Shown piece by piece: positions 23,847 through 32,339 of a stretch of DNA of 64,000 nt. How positions within the stretch are numbered: the first letter of the stretch is position 1; every line of letters begins with the position of its first letter. The notes under the pieces are model-generated. The model searched no databases and was not told where the DNA came from. It saw only the letters and a list, made by a program, of their open reading frames with translations. Location: NCBI GenBank assembly GCA_964507825.1, contig CAZDQM010000041.1, positions 1 to 64,000 on the forward strand, written 5' to 3'. Both the position numbers and the translations under genes were made by a program. Source of the DNA: JAWVZS01 sp964507825 (lineage in GTDB: Archaea > Thermoproteota > Nitrososphaeria > Nitrososphaerales > Nitrosopumilaceae).

Positions 23847-24359
23847 ATGAATCTAGAGGATTACATCTCAGAATACAAAAATTTCCCAAAAAAGGGCGTC
23901 ATATTCAGGGATTTCAGCCCCCTTCTAAGAAACCCATCGGCGCTGTCATATGTCGCAGACGAGTTTGAAAAGTATTTTCACAGAAACGACGTGGACATCC
24001 TTGCAGGAGTAGAGTCAAGGGGACTGATTTTAGCAAACGTCCTTGCCGCAAGATACGGCAAGGGGATGATCATGATAAGAAAGGCCGGAAAGCTTCCCGG
24101 AAAGACCATCACGGCGTCATATGCCACCGAATACGGACGTGACAAGATCGAAGTGAAAAAAGACTCCCTGAAAAAGGGTGAAAATGTCCTGGTTTGCGAT
24201 GATCTTCTTGCAACCGGCGGAACGGCAAAGGCGTCTGCACAACTAATCAGCAAGGCGGGCGGCAAGATTGCAGGATTTGCATTCATAATAGAGTTAACAG
24301 AGCTTGATGGAATCAAGCACCTTGAAGGATACCGTTCCAAGTCATTGGTCAAGTATTGA
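23847..24359 (+). CDS. apt: Adenine phosphoribosyltransferase
   Basis: A 170-residue type I PRTase converting adenine and PRPP to AMP. The PRPP loop VLVCDDLLATGGT is at residues 114-126, with GVESRGL (54-60) and the flexible-loop region RKAGKLPGKT near 78. Length is typical. Its stop overlaps the ATG of the methylthioadenosine phosphorylase gene by 1 nt, so the adenine released by that enzyme is recycled by APT from the same message. Confidence 0.96.
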   Translation: MNLEDYISEYKNFPKKGVIFRDFSPLLRNPSALSYVADEFEKYFHRNDVDILAGVESRGLILANVLAARYGKGMIMIRKAGKLPGKTITASYATEYGRDKIEVKKDSLKKGENVLVCDDLLATGGTAKASAQLISKAGGKIAGFAFIIELTELDGIKHLEGYRSKSLVKY

Positions 24360-25150
24360 TGGATCATACAGCAGAGATCGGGATTTTTGGAGGCACCGGA
24401 ATCTATGACTCTGGACTGCTACAAAATAGTGAAAAGATCGAGATCGAGACCCCTTACGGAGCCACGTCGGACGCGATAACAGCGGGCAGTTTCAAGGGAA
24501 GAAGGATTGCATTCCTGCCCAGACACGGCAGAAAGCACACCATTCCGCCGCACATGATTAACTTCAGGGCCAACATCTGGGCGTTCAAGGAGCTCGGCAT
24601 AAGCAGGATAATCGCACCCTCGGCGGTAGGCAGCCTCAAAGAAGAGATGGAACCGGGTCACTTTGCACTGCCAAGCCAGTTCATCGACTTTACAAAGTCA
24701 AGAAAGTACTCATTTTCCGAAGACGGCAGGGTGATACACATCTCGGTTGCAGATCCGTTCTGCCCCGAGCTGCAAGATTGCATATCCGATCTAGCCGCAG
24801 AACACAAAATTACAATGCACAAAGACTGCACGTACGTGTGTATAGAGGGTCCCAGGTTCTCAACAAGGGCCGAATCAAGATTTTACAGGACATTGAATGC
24901 AGACATAATTGGGATGACGCTAGTGCCCGAATGCCAGCTGGCAAGGGAGGCGCAGATGTGCTATGCATCGATATCATCCGTTACAGACTATGACGTCTGG
25001 GCCGAAAAGCCGGTTACTGCAAAAGAGGTCATGGAAACGCTCTCAAAGAACGTCGAGGTGACAAAAAGACTCCTCGTGGATCTGATCGAAAGGATTCCCG
25101 TGCGCAGGAATTGTCACTGTGAAAAGGCGCTTTCAGAAGCAGAATTCTAG
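24359..25150 (+). CDS. mtnP: S-methyl-5'-thioadenosine phosphorylase
   Basis: A 263-residue hexameric-type MTAP that splits methylthioadenosine, a by-product of polyamine synthesis and other SAM reactions, into adenine and methylthioribose 1-phosphate. Motifs: IFGGTGIYDSG at the N-terminus (phosphate site), PRHGRKHTIPPHMINFRANI, EGPRFSTRAESRFY near residues 160-174 and MTLVPECQLAREAQMCYA. The ATG at 24359 is used rather than the TTG one codon earlier. The stop shares CTAG with the stop of the convergent gene at 25147. Confidence 0.95.
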   Translation: MDHTAEIGIFGGTGIYDSGLLQNSEKIEIETPYGATSDAITAGSFKGRRIAFLPRHGRKHTIPPHMINFRANIWAFKELGISRIIAPSAVGSLKEEMEPGHFALPSQFIDFTKSRKYSFSEDGRVIHISVADPFCPELQDCISDLAAEHKITMHKDCTYVCIEGPRFSTRAESRFYRTLNADIIGMTLVPECQLAREAQMCYASISSVTDYDVWAEKPVTAKEVMETLSKNVEVTKRLLVDLIERIPVRRNCHCEKALSEAEF

Positions 25151-25437
25151 TCATCTACGAATGACTCGCGCTTTAGTCCCTCGGGTACCGTCATGTCCCC
25201 CCGGAGCAACATGTTTTGAAGCTCCAAGGTAACGGCCTCAGGATCATGACCTAGTTTCTCTAGCCCATCAGTCGTGGTCTTTGAAAGCTTGGCCCCGATA
25301 TTCTGTCCCCCGATGCGTCCAAACGCAATGGCAGTAAAGCGGAATTCATGCCCGTCAATGGAGAAGGTTCCGGTAATTTTTGCAGCCATCTGGCTTCCAT
25401 GAACGTTGTTGACGTGAATCTGCATGCCCAATGCCAT
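25147..25437 (-). CDS. Conserved hypothetical protein
   Basis: A 96-residue soluble protein starting MALGMQIHVNNVHG, with a beta-rich first half (GTFSIDGHEFRFTAIAFGRI) and a helical, acidic second half ending RESFVDD. No signal peptide, membrane helix or cysteines. It starts 2 nt after the stop of the zinc-binding gene upstream, forming a likely three-gene unit with it and the winged-helix protein. Function unknown. Confidence 0.7.
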   Translation of the reverse strand: MALGMQIHVNNVHGSQMAAKITGTFSIDGHEFRFTAIAFGRIGGQNIGAKLSKTTTDGLEKLGHDPEAVTLELQNMLLRGDMTVPEGLKRESFVDD

Positions 25438-25439
25438 GG

Positions 25440-25832
25440 CTAGATCTCCACCGCGGTGTTGACATGATCGTCAATCAAAAAGCTCCAATGATGATCGTCT
25501 TCAACTTCATAATCCTGTACCCTCAACTGTACCATGCGTTCGTCTATGCACTCGTGTGTGAACTCGCCGTCCCGCGTGAGCTTTACTAGATTCCACCGAT
25601 CACGTCCCTTCTGTATCTTGCAGACGCACACCGCCCACTTTTCACCGGGTGCAATCTCCGGCATACCCACAAGGTCTGCTAGCGCCTCAATGCCGAGCTG
25701 CTTTTCCTCACAGAATTTTTTCTTGCATGCGGCACACCGCCAGACGTCGACGGAACCAATGGTTCGCCCGCCAACATTTATGTTAATTACGCCAAAATAG
25801 ACGGGCTGATGCTTGCATGCCTCCGTATCCAT
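25440..25832 (-). CDS. Hypothetical metal-binding protein with paired cysteines
   Basis: A 130-residue protein from the ATG at 25832; a TTG at 25847 would add five residues. It contains CKH near the start, WRCAACKKKFC around residues 32-42 and CVC around 69-71, so a zinc or Fe-S site is likely. The C-terminus is rich in Asp, Glu and His (QDYEVEDDHHWSF). It lies in a possible operon between a winged-helix regulator and a small unknown. No named family recognised. Confidence 0.65.
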   Translation of the reverse strand: MDTEACKHQPVYFGVININVGGRTIGSVDVWRCAACKKKFCEEKQLGIEALADLVGMPEIAPGEKWAVCVCKIQKGRDRWNLVKLTRDGEFTHECIDERMVQLRVQDYEVEDDHHWSFLIDDHVNTAVEI

Positions 25833-25855
25833 ATCCGACACTATCAAGTCCGGTT

Positions 25856-26206
25856 CTATTTAGTCCTTGCATCATCATAATGTTTTTCCAATATACGGCC
25901 AACCCTGTCCACCATATTGTTTCGGCCAAACTTGACGTTTTCCCTCTCACACATCCTCCTGTACATGTTGACTGCGGCAAACCTCGGATGCATCGCCTCA
26001 AATTCGCCAGACATCTCTATGAATCCGCCTAGGCGCACAAGACCCATGCACGCATCTAGCGCAATATCCGGCGCAATCTCGAGCCTAGATGCAATGGTAT
26101 CAGCAGTCATCTTGCCCTCCATTGTAACTAGGAGGAACACCCTAGACTCTACGCGCTCTAGATGAATTTCATTGACAAGGGTCTCCTCTACCTCCCCGGG
26201 CTCCAA
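25856..26206 (-). CDS. Winged-helix DNA-binding protein (putative regulator)
   Basis: A 116-residue protein from a TTG start (the only start before residue 29). Residues about 18-70 form a helix-turn-helix pattern (VFLLVTMEGKMTADTIASRL, then LDACMGLVRLGGFIEM) like TrmB/MarR-type winged helices, and the C-terminal 45 residues are basic and helical. No ligand domain is present. It is the first gene of a three-gene unit with the metal-binding and small unknown proteins. Confidence 0.6.
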   Translation of the reverse strand: MEPGEVEETLVNEIHLERVESRVFLLVTMEGKMTADTIASRLEIAPDIALDACMGLVRLGGFIEMSGEFEAMHPRFAAVNMYRRMCERENVKFGRNNMVDRVGRILEKHYDDARTK

Positions 26207-26231
26207 CGTGATTCAAAGGCCGTATCCATTA

Positions 26232-26471
26232 TTAAGCGTCCGGTTTACTGCCGGTTTTTTTGACAAGTGTTCGTGAAATCTTTAATGAAAAACCCATCGC
26301 GATAAAATGAACCACCGCGCCGACAATGGCGGCCTGTACAAGATCCTCTAGGATGGTCCACGATATGAAAAATGCGGCTAGAGACGGAATAGTAATTATT
26401 GCCGCCATGATGGTTCCGCGAACCGCAAGATCACGTGTCGTCATGCGGGAATCGTTATTTTTCTCGGACAT
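26232..26471 (-). CDS. Small two-helix membrane protein
   Basis: A 79-residue protein from the ATG at 26471; the frame extends upstream but without coding character. Two hydrophobic helices (about residues 22-42 and 46-65; GTIMAAIITIPSLAAFFISW and AAIVGAVVHFIAMGF) are flanked by charged ends, with both termini probably cytoplasmic. No family recognised. It precedes, in the same direction, the winged-helix gene by 25 nt, so co-expression is possible. Confidence 0.6.
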   Translation of the reverse strand: MSEKNNDSRMTTRDLAVRGTIMAAIITIPSLAAFFISWTILEDLVQAAIVGAVVHFIAMGFSLKISRTLVKKTGSKPDA

Positions 26472-26660
26472 TGCAGTTAAAAGAATCCAGCATAATAAAA
26501 TGGTTGATTGATCATGATTCACGTGCAGTGATTCATTGGTCCAAACAGTACACGGCACATGTGATGACATGATTATATCACGGATATAAAAGCCGGCGCG
26601 CAAACATGACGTATTACAATGGTTAAGATGTACAAAGTCAGGTCGTCAGATACGACTTTA

Positions 26661-26670
26661 CTTTATATTT
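26661..26670 (+). promoter_or_regulatory. TATA box of the membrane Hsp20-like gene
   Basis: CTTTATATTT is centred about 26 nt upstream of a TTG codon at 26693. This places transcription start at or next to the TTG and supports a leaderless TTG start. Confidence 0.6.
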
Positions 26671-26692
26671 GGCCGATACCATTTGCGAATAG

Positions 26693-27154
26693 TTGTCAAG
26701 CTACAAAAAGGCATATCCGGGACAGCAGTCGCTGAACTTTGTCGTACCGATTCTAATAATTCTGTTTCTGGGTATAGTCTACATCATGACGCAGCGCTCC
26801 GGAGGTGGTTTTGTCAGCTTTGTACTGATCGGCGGGGCCGCAGTCACGATGTTCTACTGGGCAAGAATACTGATCAAGATGACAAGGGACCAAAAGCCCA
26901 AGTATTCCATAAGGGAGCAGGAGAGCAAGAACTGGGTCTATGACCTCATCAGAGGCGACGACGAGTTCGTCTTTGTCGCCGAAGTACCAGGGCCAGAGGA
27001 CAAGATCATGGTACGACTAATCGATGGAATACTGTACGTCAGAGGCAGTGGCGGATTTTCGAAAGAAGTACCGATAGAGGGCGCCGGTGGAATGCAGATA
27101 CTTGATTTCAAATATAAAAACGGCGTCCTGACACTGAGAATCAGGAAATCATAG
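26693..27154 (+). CDS. Membrane-tethered Hsp20/alpha-crystallin-like protein
   Basis: A 153-residue protein from a leaderless TTG. Two membrane helices lie at about residues 15-34 (LNFVVPILIILFLGIVYIM) and 40-59. A cytoplasmic beta-domain follows from about residue 88 (DDEFVFVAEVPGPEDKIMVR) to GVLTLRIRKS at the end, which has the strand order and closing L-x-L/I-x-I/V motif of small heat-shock (alpha-crystallin) domains. It may hold unfolding clients at the membrane; this is inference. Its stop abuts the Top6A stop, with a 6-nt tail-to-tail overlap. Confidence 0.7.
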   Translation: MSSYKKAYPGQQSLNFVVPILIILFLGIVYIMTQRSGGGFVSFVLIGGAAVTMFYWARILIKMTRDQKPKYSIREQESKNWVYDLIRGDDEFVFVAEVPGPEDKIMVRLIDGILYVRGSGGFSKEVPIEGAGGMQILDFKYKNGVLTLRIRKS

Positions 27155-28258
27155 TGTCTTTGCCACCTCAAGCTTGTGCGGCAGGTACTTGTCAGTAATG
27201 TTTGTCAGCCCATACTTTGAAAATGCCTCTAGCTCGGCCTTTCTTTTGATCCTGATGAATACCTCAAGCTCCTTTTTCCATAATCCCTTCTTGTACCGTG
27301 GATCCTTTTTTAGATCATAACACCTTTTGATGTCGGACTCTGTCATTGGAATCGTGGGCAGCTTGAACTTTTCAATGTCCGTGGCCCACACCCCAACCCA
27401 CTTTGCATCCGGCACCGTGAGCTCCCTCAAGTGCGCGGCATTGGCAGACCCCGACTTTATCACCATGGCAATATGCTCACCATACACGTCGCCGTCAGTC
27501 AGTATTATCACCGGCAGGCTCATCTCGTCATGCAGGCGCTTTAACAGCGTTCTAGTGGAGCGCGGAGCCTGACCGCCCGTGTTGATTATAATGGATTTGA
27601 ACTTTTTGTCGACCTGTTCCTCGACGAACCTGGTGAACAGTCCGCCCTTTTCAATTGCAATTACTACCTCGGCGCTCGTGTCACGCAGCTCCGCCGTAGT
27701 AAGGCTCGGACCTATCGCATATCCATCAGGATGATTGGAAAGGTTCATGGTCTTTCCTTCGTAACCCGGAATCGTATATTCAACGTCTAGGTCGCCAAAA
27801 ATCGAGCTGCGCTCCTCCGGAAATATCTGAAAGTCCTCCCTAGGTCGTGACAAAATGGCCTCGAGATCAACTATAATGTTGTCGGACTCGGCCTGATCAT
27901 CGAACTCCACGGCAAATGCCTGCGACGAATAATATACATCCCTCAAGGTAGACGACTTTTTCTCCTTGGTGAGTCTGTTTGCAAAGAATGCGAGCCACAC
28001 CAGCTGGGTAAAGGAGCGAAGCTGCGACGTGTTCCGAGAGCTGCGCAGTGACGAGTTGTTGCCCAGTATATACTGCCGTATCTTTTCATCATATACAATG
28101 TTGCCTACGGATCGGCTCGGAATAGAGAATTTGGGGAACTGTCCCTCATCAATGTCCTCGTAAATCGTGGCGCCGTGCTTTTTGAGCAGGTCCAGCAGTG
28201 TCTTCTGCTTCTCCTTTGTGGAGGCCGGATTACTTGACCTGGTTTTGGCCTTCTTCAA
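27149..28258 (-). CDS. top6A: DNA topoisomerase VI subunit A
   Basis: A 369-residue Spo11-like subunit that cuts both DNA strands in type IIB topoisomerase reactions. The catalytic tyrosine is in TLRDVYYSS (Tyr109 or Tyr110). The Toprim acidic residues are Glu203 (IEKGG) and Asp255/Asp257 (LTDGDVYG). The TTG start lies 29 nt inside the end of top6B, so translation is probably coupled. It is the last gene of the aIF2-beta to Top6A operon. Confidence 0.97.
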   Translation of the reverse strand: MKKAKTRSSNPASTKEKQKTLLDLLKKHGATIYEDIDEGQFPKFSIPSRSVGNIVYDEKIRQYILGNNSSLRSSRNTSQLRSFTQLVWLAFFANRLTKEKKSSTLRDVYYSSQAFAVEFDDQAESDNIIVDLEAILSRPREDFQIFPEERSSIFGDLDVEYTIPGYEGKTMNLSNHPDGYAIGPSLTTAELRDTSAEVVIAIEKGGLFTRFVEEQVDKKFKSIIINTGGQAPRSTRTLLKRLHDEMSLPVIILTDGDVYGEHIAMVIKSGSANAAHLRELTVPDAKWVGVWATDIEKFKLPTIPMTESDIKRCYDLKKDPRYKKGLWKKELEVFIRIKRKAELEAFSKYGLTNITDKYLPHKLEVAKTL

Positions 28259-30080
28259 TTGGCGCCTCCTCCCTTAGAATCTTGTTGAAATCAGGTTGCT
28301 TTTTTTTGCCTGCCAGCTCGGTACAAAACTGTGCAATCAGCGGCATGTACTTTGAGTAAAGGTTTGCCCTCTTTTTAGCGGCCTCGGCCTGTCCCTTCTT
28401 TGACATGTATGCGGACATCTTTCTGGACAGGTATTGAAGGGCTAGTTTTAGCTCTCTTTCAATCTCCCTTCTGTCGGCCACGTTTTCCTTGCCCGCAGTC
28501 TTGTATGGAATCCTAGTGGAGCAGATGTGGCTCACGACGACCATGGGCGGGTCGCCCTTTACCTTGTACCTAGACCAATCGGTGTCGTTGACGACCTTGA
28601 TCACGACGTCGCTTCCCTCGTCATAAAGTAGCGGGATCCGGTTTGCAAACCTGTACGTCTTGATCCCCCTAGTCTCAATGCCTCCACCGTATGCAACCCC
28701 CATTTCAACAATAAACGGAAACCCCGAATATGCAGATGCGGGCCGCTGAACTACTGCCAAAAAGTCCGGGTTGAAGAATTTTTTTATGCCCTTTTCAAGC
28801 GGCTCCTCACCAAGTGGGGCAAGGCAGCTCGGGTCAGGCGACATAAAGTCCTCGTATTTTTGCAACGAGTCGCTAAGGTGTGCAAGATCCTGGTTGTCCA
28901 TGGATCCCATCCGCTTTTCCGGCTTGAACCCCGCAAATTCGGCAAACTTTATGGCGGCAGTGGGTCCCACCCTCTGGAACCGCTTGGTCAGAAACGACGA
29001 TAAGGATTCCCCCTGTACCGTATTTGTTAGCTGGCGATAATATCGACTTGTCTTGTCAAGATCAACGGTGACGGACTGGGACTCTCCATAGTCCCAGTAC
29101 ATGAGCTGATTATTTGCAACGTCTAGGTCATCTATCCGTATTTTTCCCAGCTTGTCAAAGTCCATCTTGATAAACGACATCAGGGCTACCACCACTCGCA
29201 CCTGCCTCGAAAGGTTCTTCCACTTGCGCCCTGCCCTATCCATTATTCCGGCAAACTTGAGGTTTTTCTTTGTCAGACCTAGCTCCCGCCTCACCTTTGC
29301 AATCATCTGGTTGTTCACGGTAGGAATTTCAAAGTTTGACTCTGCCATCATGCGCCGGATTGTTTCGACATCCACCCCGTACGGATGGGGTCGAATTATG
29401 GTCGGTGCAGGCGGCATCGTCTTTACCATCCTCGAATACTTGAATTTCTGGCCCTTTGGATCATCAAATGAGATGGAGGCATACGGGGTGATCAGTGATG
29501 TCTGGTTGACATAGTCGCGTATTTTGGATCCGGCCTTTGAATAATCGCCCTCTAGGCAGATGCTAACAGACAGGCCCTGCTTTCCGACCTTGCGCGTTGT
29601 ATGCTTTTGGATAACCGGCTTGTTTTTTTGAATGTCTAATAATATTTCAAACTCATCGGCGGTCTGGCCGTCCGTTGAGCTGACCACTTTGACAGGCTTG
29701 TTAGTGGTAATCTGCCCGTAAAGGATGGCCATCGTAGCACCTAGGCCGAACATTCCACGCGCCTGCTTTAGCCCGAATTTTGAGCCGTACAGGACGGTGC
29801 CAAATGCAAGCGGCACGTTCTTTGACGGCATGCCCGGCCCGTTGTCCCGTACTGTGAGCATGTAATGCTTTGGGTCAGGTTTTTCCGGATCCACGGCGCG
29901 GATGGACAGGTGGACGTCCGGAAAGATTCCATGATGATCGCATGCATCGAGCGCGTTTTCGACGAACTCGCGCACGGCCGTATACAGCGAGCGCGTGGGC
30001 GTACTAAACCCCGCCAGATCCCTGTTCCTGTAAAAGAACTCGCTTGGGGATATTTGGTTAAAGTTTTCCTTAGAAGACAT
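28230..30080 (-). CDS. top6B: DNA topoisomerase VI subunit B
   Basis: A 616-residue GHKL ATPase subunit, longer than the roughly 530 residues of many homologues. The Bergerat ATP site is complete: EFVENALDACD (Asn42), DNGPGMP (79-85) and GMFGLGAT (109-116). The H2TH and transducer domains follow, and the switch lysine region is in the FTRVGPTA-like segment QRVGPTAAIKF. The C-terminal extra stretch is Lys/Glu-rich. It overlaps the Dim2 gene upstream by 11 nt and top6A by 29 nt. Confidence 0.97.
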   Translation of the reverse strand: MSSKENFNQISPSEFFYRNRDLAGFSTPTRSLYTAVREFVENALDACDHHGIFPDVHLSIRAVDPEKPDPKHYMLTVRDNGPGMPSKNVPLAFGTVLYGSKFGLKQARGMFGLGATMAILYGQITTNKPVKVVSSTDGQTADEFEILLDIQKNKPVIQKHTTRKVGKQGLSVSICLEGDYSKAGSKIRDYVNQTSLITPYASISFDDPKGQKFKYSRMVKTMPPAPTIIRPHPYGVDVETIRRMMAESNFEIPTVNNQMIAKVRRELGLTKKNLKFAGIMDRAGRKWKNLSRQVRVVVALMSFIKMDFDKLGKIRIDDLDVANNQLMYWDYGESQSVTVDLDKTSRYYRQLTNTVQGESLSSFLTKRFQRVGPTAAIKFAEFAGFKPEKRMGSMDNQDLAHLSDSLQKYEDFMSPDPSCLAPLGEEPLEKGIKKFFNPDFLAVVQRPASAYSGFPFIVEMGVAYGGGIETRGIKTYRFANRIPLLYDEGSDVVIKVVNDTDWSRYKVKGDPPMVVVSHICSTRIPYKTAGKENVADRREIERELKLALQYLSRKMSAYMSKKGQAEAAKKRANLYSKYMPLIAQFCTELAGKKKQPDFNKILREEAPIEEGQNQVK

Positions 30081-30639
30081 TTTGATCTTCCCATAACTGC
30101 ATGCGTCTTATCTTATCGCGCCTTCTTGCGGACTCCATCCTGCTGTACACTGAACCGTGCATGCTTCCCTCTGAGATCGAGGAGATTGCATCTATTGCAA
30201 GCCTGAGATTCTTTGAACCGCCGATTACCGATGCAGTCCTGCCATAAACTGAAATTTTTGTCCCGCTGAGATTCTCCATGTTTTTTCTTGCCTTACCTCC
30301 CTCTCCAATCAATCTCCCTTTTATCCTTTCAATTTGGTTTTTTGACTTGGCCCCGAACTCACGAAGATCCAGGACATACAACGTGTTCTCCCCCTTCAAA
30401 AGACTCATTGCGTTTTGCGGGGAAAACCCCCTGCCAATGGATATCACAATTTCTACGGCCTTGAAGGGCTGGATCCTGTCAATGTCGTCTGCTGACTTGA
30501 CAAGGACCTCCCCGGTCTGTCCATCCACATCAAGTGCAACAGAGCAGGCATCTTCAATCCTGGACTTTACAGCCCCGGATTTTCCTATCAGGACGCCTAC
30601 GCGCTCTGTCGGGATTCGAACCAGCTTTTCAAAACTCAT
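30070..30639 (-). CDS. KH-domain ribosome assembly factor Dim2/Pno1
   Basis: A 189-residue archaeal Dim2 with two KH domains. The first has VGVLIGKSGAVKSRIED (about 14-30), the second RLIGEGGKARKNMENLSG (about 108-125), then a basic tail RMESARRRDKIRR. In archaea and eukaryotes Dim2 binds the 3' end of small-subunit rRNA and helps recruit maturation factors. Its start overlaps the Rio1 stop by 4 nt, matching a functional link in late 30S maturation. Confidence 0.92.
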   Translation of the reverse strand: MSFEKLVRIPTERVGVLIGKSGAVKSRIEDACSVALDVDGQTGEVLVKSADDIDRIQPFKAVEIVISIGRGFSPQNAMSLLKGENTLYVLDLREFGAKSKNQIERIKGRLIGEGGKARKNMENLSGTKISVYGRTASVIGGSKNLRLAIDAISSISEGSMHGSVYSRMESARRRDKIRRMQLWEDQNVF

Positions 30640-31412
30640 GACACCACAGACTCGTAAACATCAACAGGATTTTCCACGGTCAGCCCCCTTTTAACAAAAA
30701 ATCTGGTGATGTTGTTAATATCTCTTTTAAGAAATTCGTCAGATCTGGGGTGCCTCAAGTCCACGGCCGAGCCTAGATCAAAGACCACTAGGCCCGAGTC
30801 GGTCTTGAAGATGTTGTATTCGGAAAAATCACCATGTACGAGCCGTGCGTCCCTGTAAAGCCCGCGTAAGATATCCACGGCACCGGTATAATCATGCTCG
30901 TTTACCTCTGACTCCAGCAGGGTGCTTGCAGGCACGCCGCCGACTCCTATGAACTCCATGGCAAGGACGTTGTTGTCTACGCGTATTGGCTTAGGTACGG
31001 GCACGCCGGCGGCATGGCACTGGGAATAATTGCGAAACTCCTTTTTTGCCCACGCGTAGACTAGGCTCCTAGTGCCCTTTTTGATCCTAGAAAACCGGGG
31101 ATCGCCTTGCATGTATGGCATCCGACTCTTAAAGTTGGACGTAGATACAAGGTAAATCTTGAGTGCAATGTCACATCCGTTATCATCCACACCCCAGAAC
31201 ACGACGGACTCCTTTCCTGCCTTTATCGCCCCGTTGACATATGCAAGCGTATGCGAGCTAAGCATATTAAACAGAGTCATCACGGTAGGCCGGTCAAGTA
31301 CTTCATTGACTACCTTATTTTTCTTAAAGCCGTCATCACGGCGCCCCGATGTCTTAGAAAACAGCTTGTTGAGGACCTTTGATTCAAGTTTCTTTTCCAG
31401 CTCGTCATACAT
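30636..31412 (-). CDS. rio1: RIO-type serine/threonine kinase Rio1
   Basis: A 258-residue RIO1 kinase/ATPase in small-subunit maturation. Present are the glycine-poor nucleotide loop (GAIKAGKESVVFWG), the lysine of ALKIY, the hinge AMEFIG, catalytic LVHGDFSEYNI (about residues 194-204) and the RIO metal motif VFDLGSAVDLRHP (about 211-223). Length is typical of archaeal Rio1. It is 10 nt after DUF424 and overlaps Dim2. Confidence 0.95.
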   Translation of the reverse strand: MYDELEKKLESKVLNKLFSKTSGRRDDGFKKNKVVNEVLDRPTVMTLFNMLSSHTLAYVNGAIKAGKESVVFWGVDDNGCDIALKIYLVSTSNFKSRMPYMQGDPRFSRIKKGTRSLVYAWAKKEFRNYSQCHAAGVPVPKPIRVDNNVLAMEFIGVGGVPASTLLESEVNEHDYTGAVDILRGLYRDARLVHGDFSEYNIFKTDSGLVVFDLGSAVDLRHPRSDEFLKRDINNITRFFVKRGLTVENPVDVYESVVS

Positions 31413-31422
31413 GGCAATCTGG

Positions 31423-31719
31423 CTACATTTGAAAGACTATTAGAAACGGGACGCCGCCGATGCGCTTTATTCCGGTCTCGATTCCAATTCCAAGGCTGAT
31501 GGCAAGCGAGACGGTCTTTCCCCCGGCCATGTTTACAATAGAGGACGTCCTCAGTAGGGTCTCAGCCTCCTGTTGTTCAACGATCTTTTCCCCGTAATAG
31601 TTCCGGCTTATGCTGAGCCGCCGCGTTCCCTCGGAGACGGTCCTGCCCACCAAATCAGCATCACAGATGTTAAGCATCAGGTGCTGCTGATCGGAGTAGA
31701 CACGCACGGAAAACGACAT
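31423..31719 (-). CDS. DUF424 family protein
   Basis: A 98-residue archaeal DUF424 protein from an ATG that overlaps the aIF2-beta stop by 1 nt (TAATG). It starts MSFSVRVYSDQQHLMLNICD, has the family LVGRTVSEG segment near residues 24-32, and ends in glycine-rich strands (IGGVPFLIVFQM). DUF424 is commonly next to translation genes in archaea and has been suggested to bind tRNA or assist translation; its function is not settled. The longer frame overlapping aIF2-beta is rejected. Confidence 0.85.
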   Translation of the reverse strand: MSFSVRVYSDQQHLMLNICDADLVGRTVSEGTRRLSISRNYYGEKIVEQQEAETLLRTSSIVNMAGGKTVSLAISLGIGIETGIKRIGGVPFLIVFQM

Positions 31720-32141
31720 TAGGCGTACTTTCCCTTCATGGTTGACTTGGCTCCGCATGCCTCGCAGATTAGAAACGAGATTCGGTTCTCCTTTACGACC
31801 TGGGTATCTGGGCTCTTGCACGTGGGACACTCGACATAATCCTTTACATAAATCTGGAATAATCTAGTAAAATCGTCCGGATCACGCTTTCCAACAAACA
31901 TGGCCTTTTCGCCTAGCCGTTCGGCTGGAACCGCAAACTCCTTGGAAAGATACTGGAGAACCTTTTCAGGATCCCGGCGCAGTGCCTTGGGAAACTCGGT
32001 AAAGTTGCGAAGAAACGTCTTTTGGCCCTCCCACATGACGTCCACGGTAGGCAGCTCGAACCTAGTACCTACATTCCCAGAATCATCTGACAGATTGTCC
32101 CTGATCCGCTTTAGCAGGCTCTCATATTCTGTCTTGGTCAA
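31719..32141 (-). CDS. Translation initiation factor aIF2 subunit beta
   Basis: A 140-residue aIF2-beta from a TTG start. The N-terminal helix (YESLLKRIRDNL) binds aIF2-gamma, the core carries NFTEFPKALRRDPEKVLQYL, and the C-terminal zinc finger uses Cys105, Cys108, Cys126 and Cys129 (CPTC, CEAC). A TATA-like CATATAG at 32166-32172 on the coding strand is about 28 nt before the TTG, indicating a leaderless mRNA. It heads the operon continuing to DUF424, Rio1, Dim2, Top6B and Top6A. Confidence 0.95.
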   Translation of the reverse strand: MTKTEYESLLKRIRDNLSDDSGNVGTRFELPTVDVMWEGQKTFLRNFTEFPKALRRDPEKVLQYLSKEFAVPAERLGEKAMFVGKRDPDDFTRLFQIYVKDYVECPTCKSPDTQVVKENRISFLICEACGAKSTMKGKYA

Positions 32142-32339
32142 CGCGCTACTATACGAATCAGTGCCCTATATGGGTTTGTTCAAATACCTGCAATACCCGT
32201 CATGTAGTCACAAATATCCATTGCACTCAAAGACTCAACTATATCATATTCGGACACGTATAAAATCACGTCATATGTGGCCACGCTTGCACGGCCCGCG
32301 TTATATATAGGAAAAAAGAAGCGTTGTGGTTCGTCCTTC

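Noticed and set aside
30605..30630. A GGGATTCGAACC string resembling the T-loop of a tRNA.
   Set aside because: It is within the Dim2 coding start and no cloverleaf can be drawn around it.
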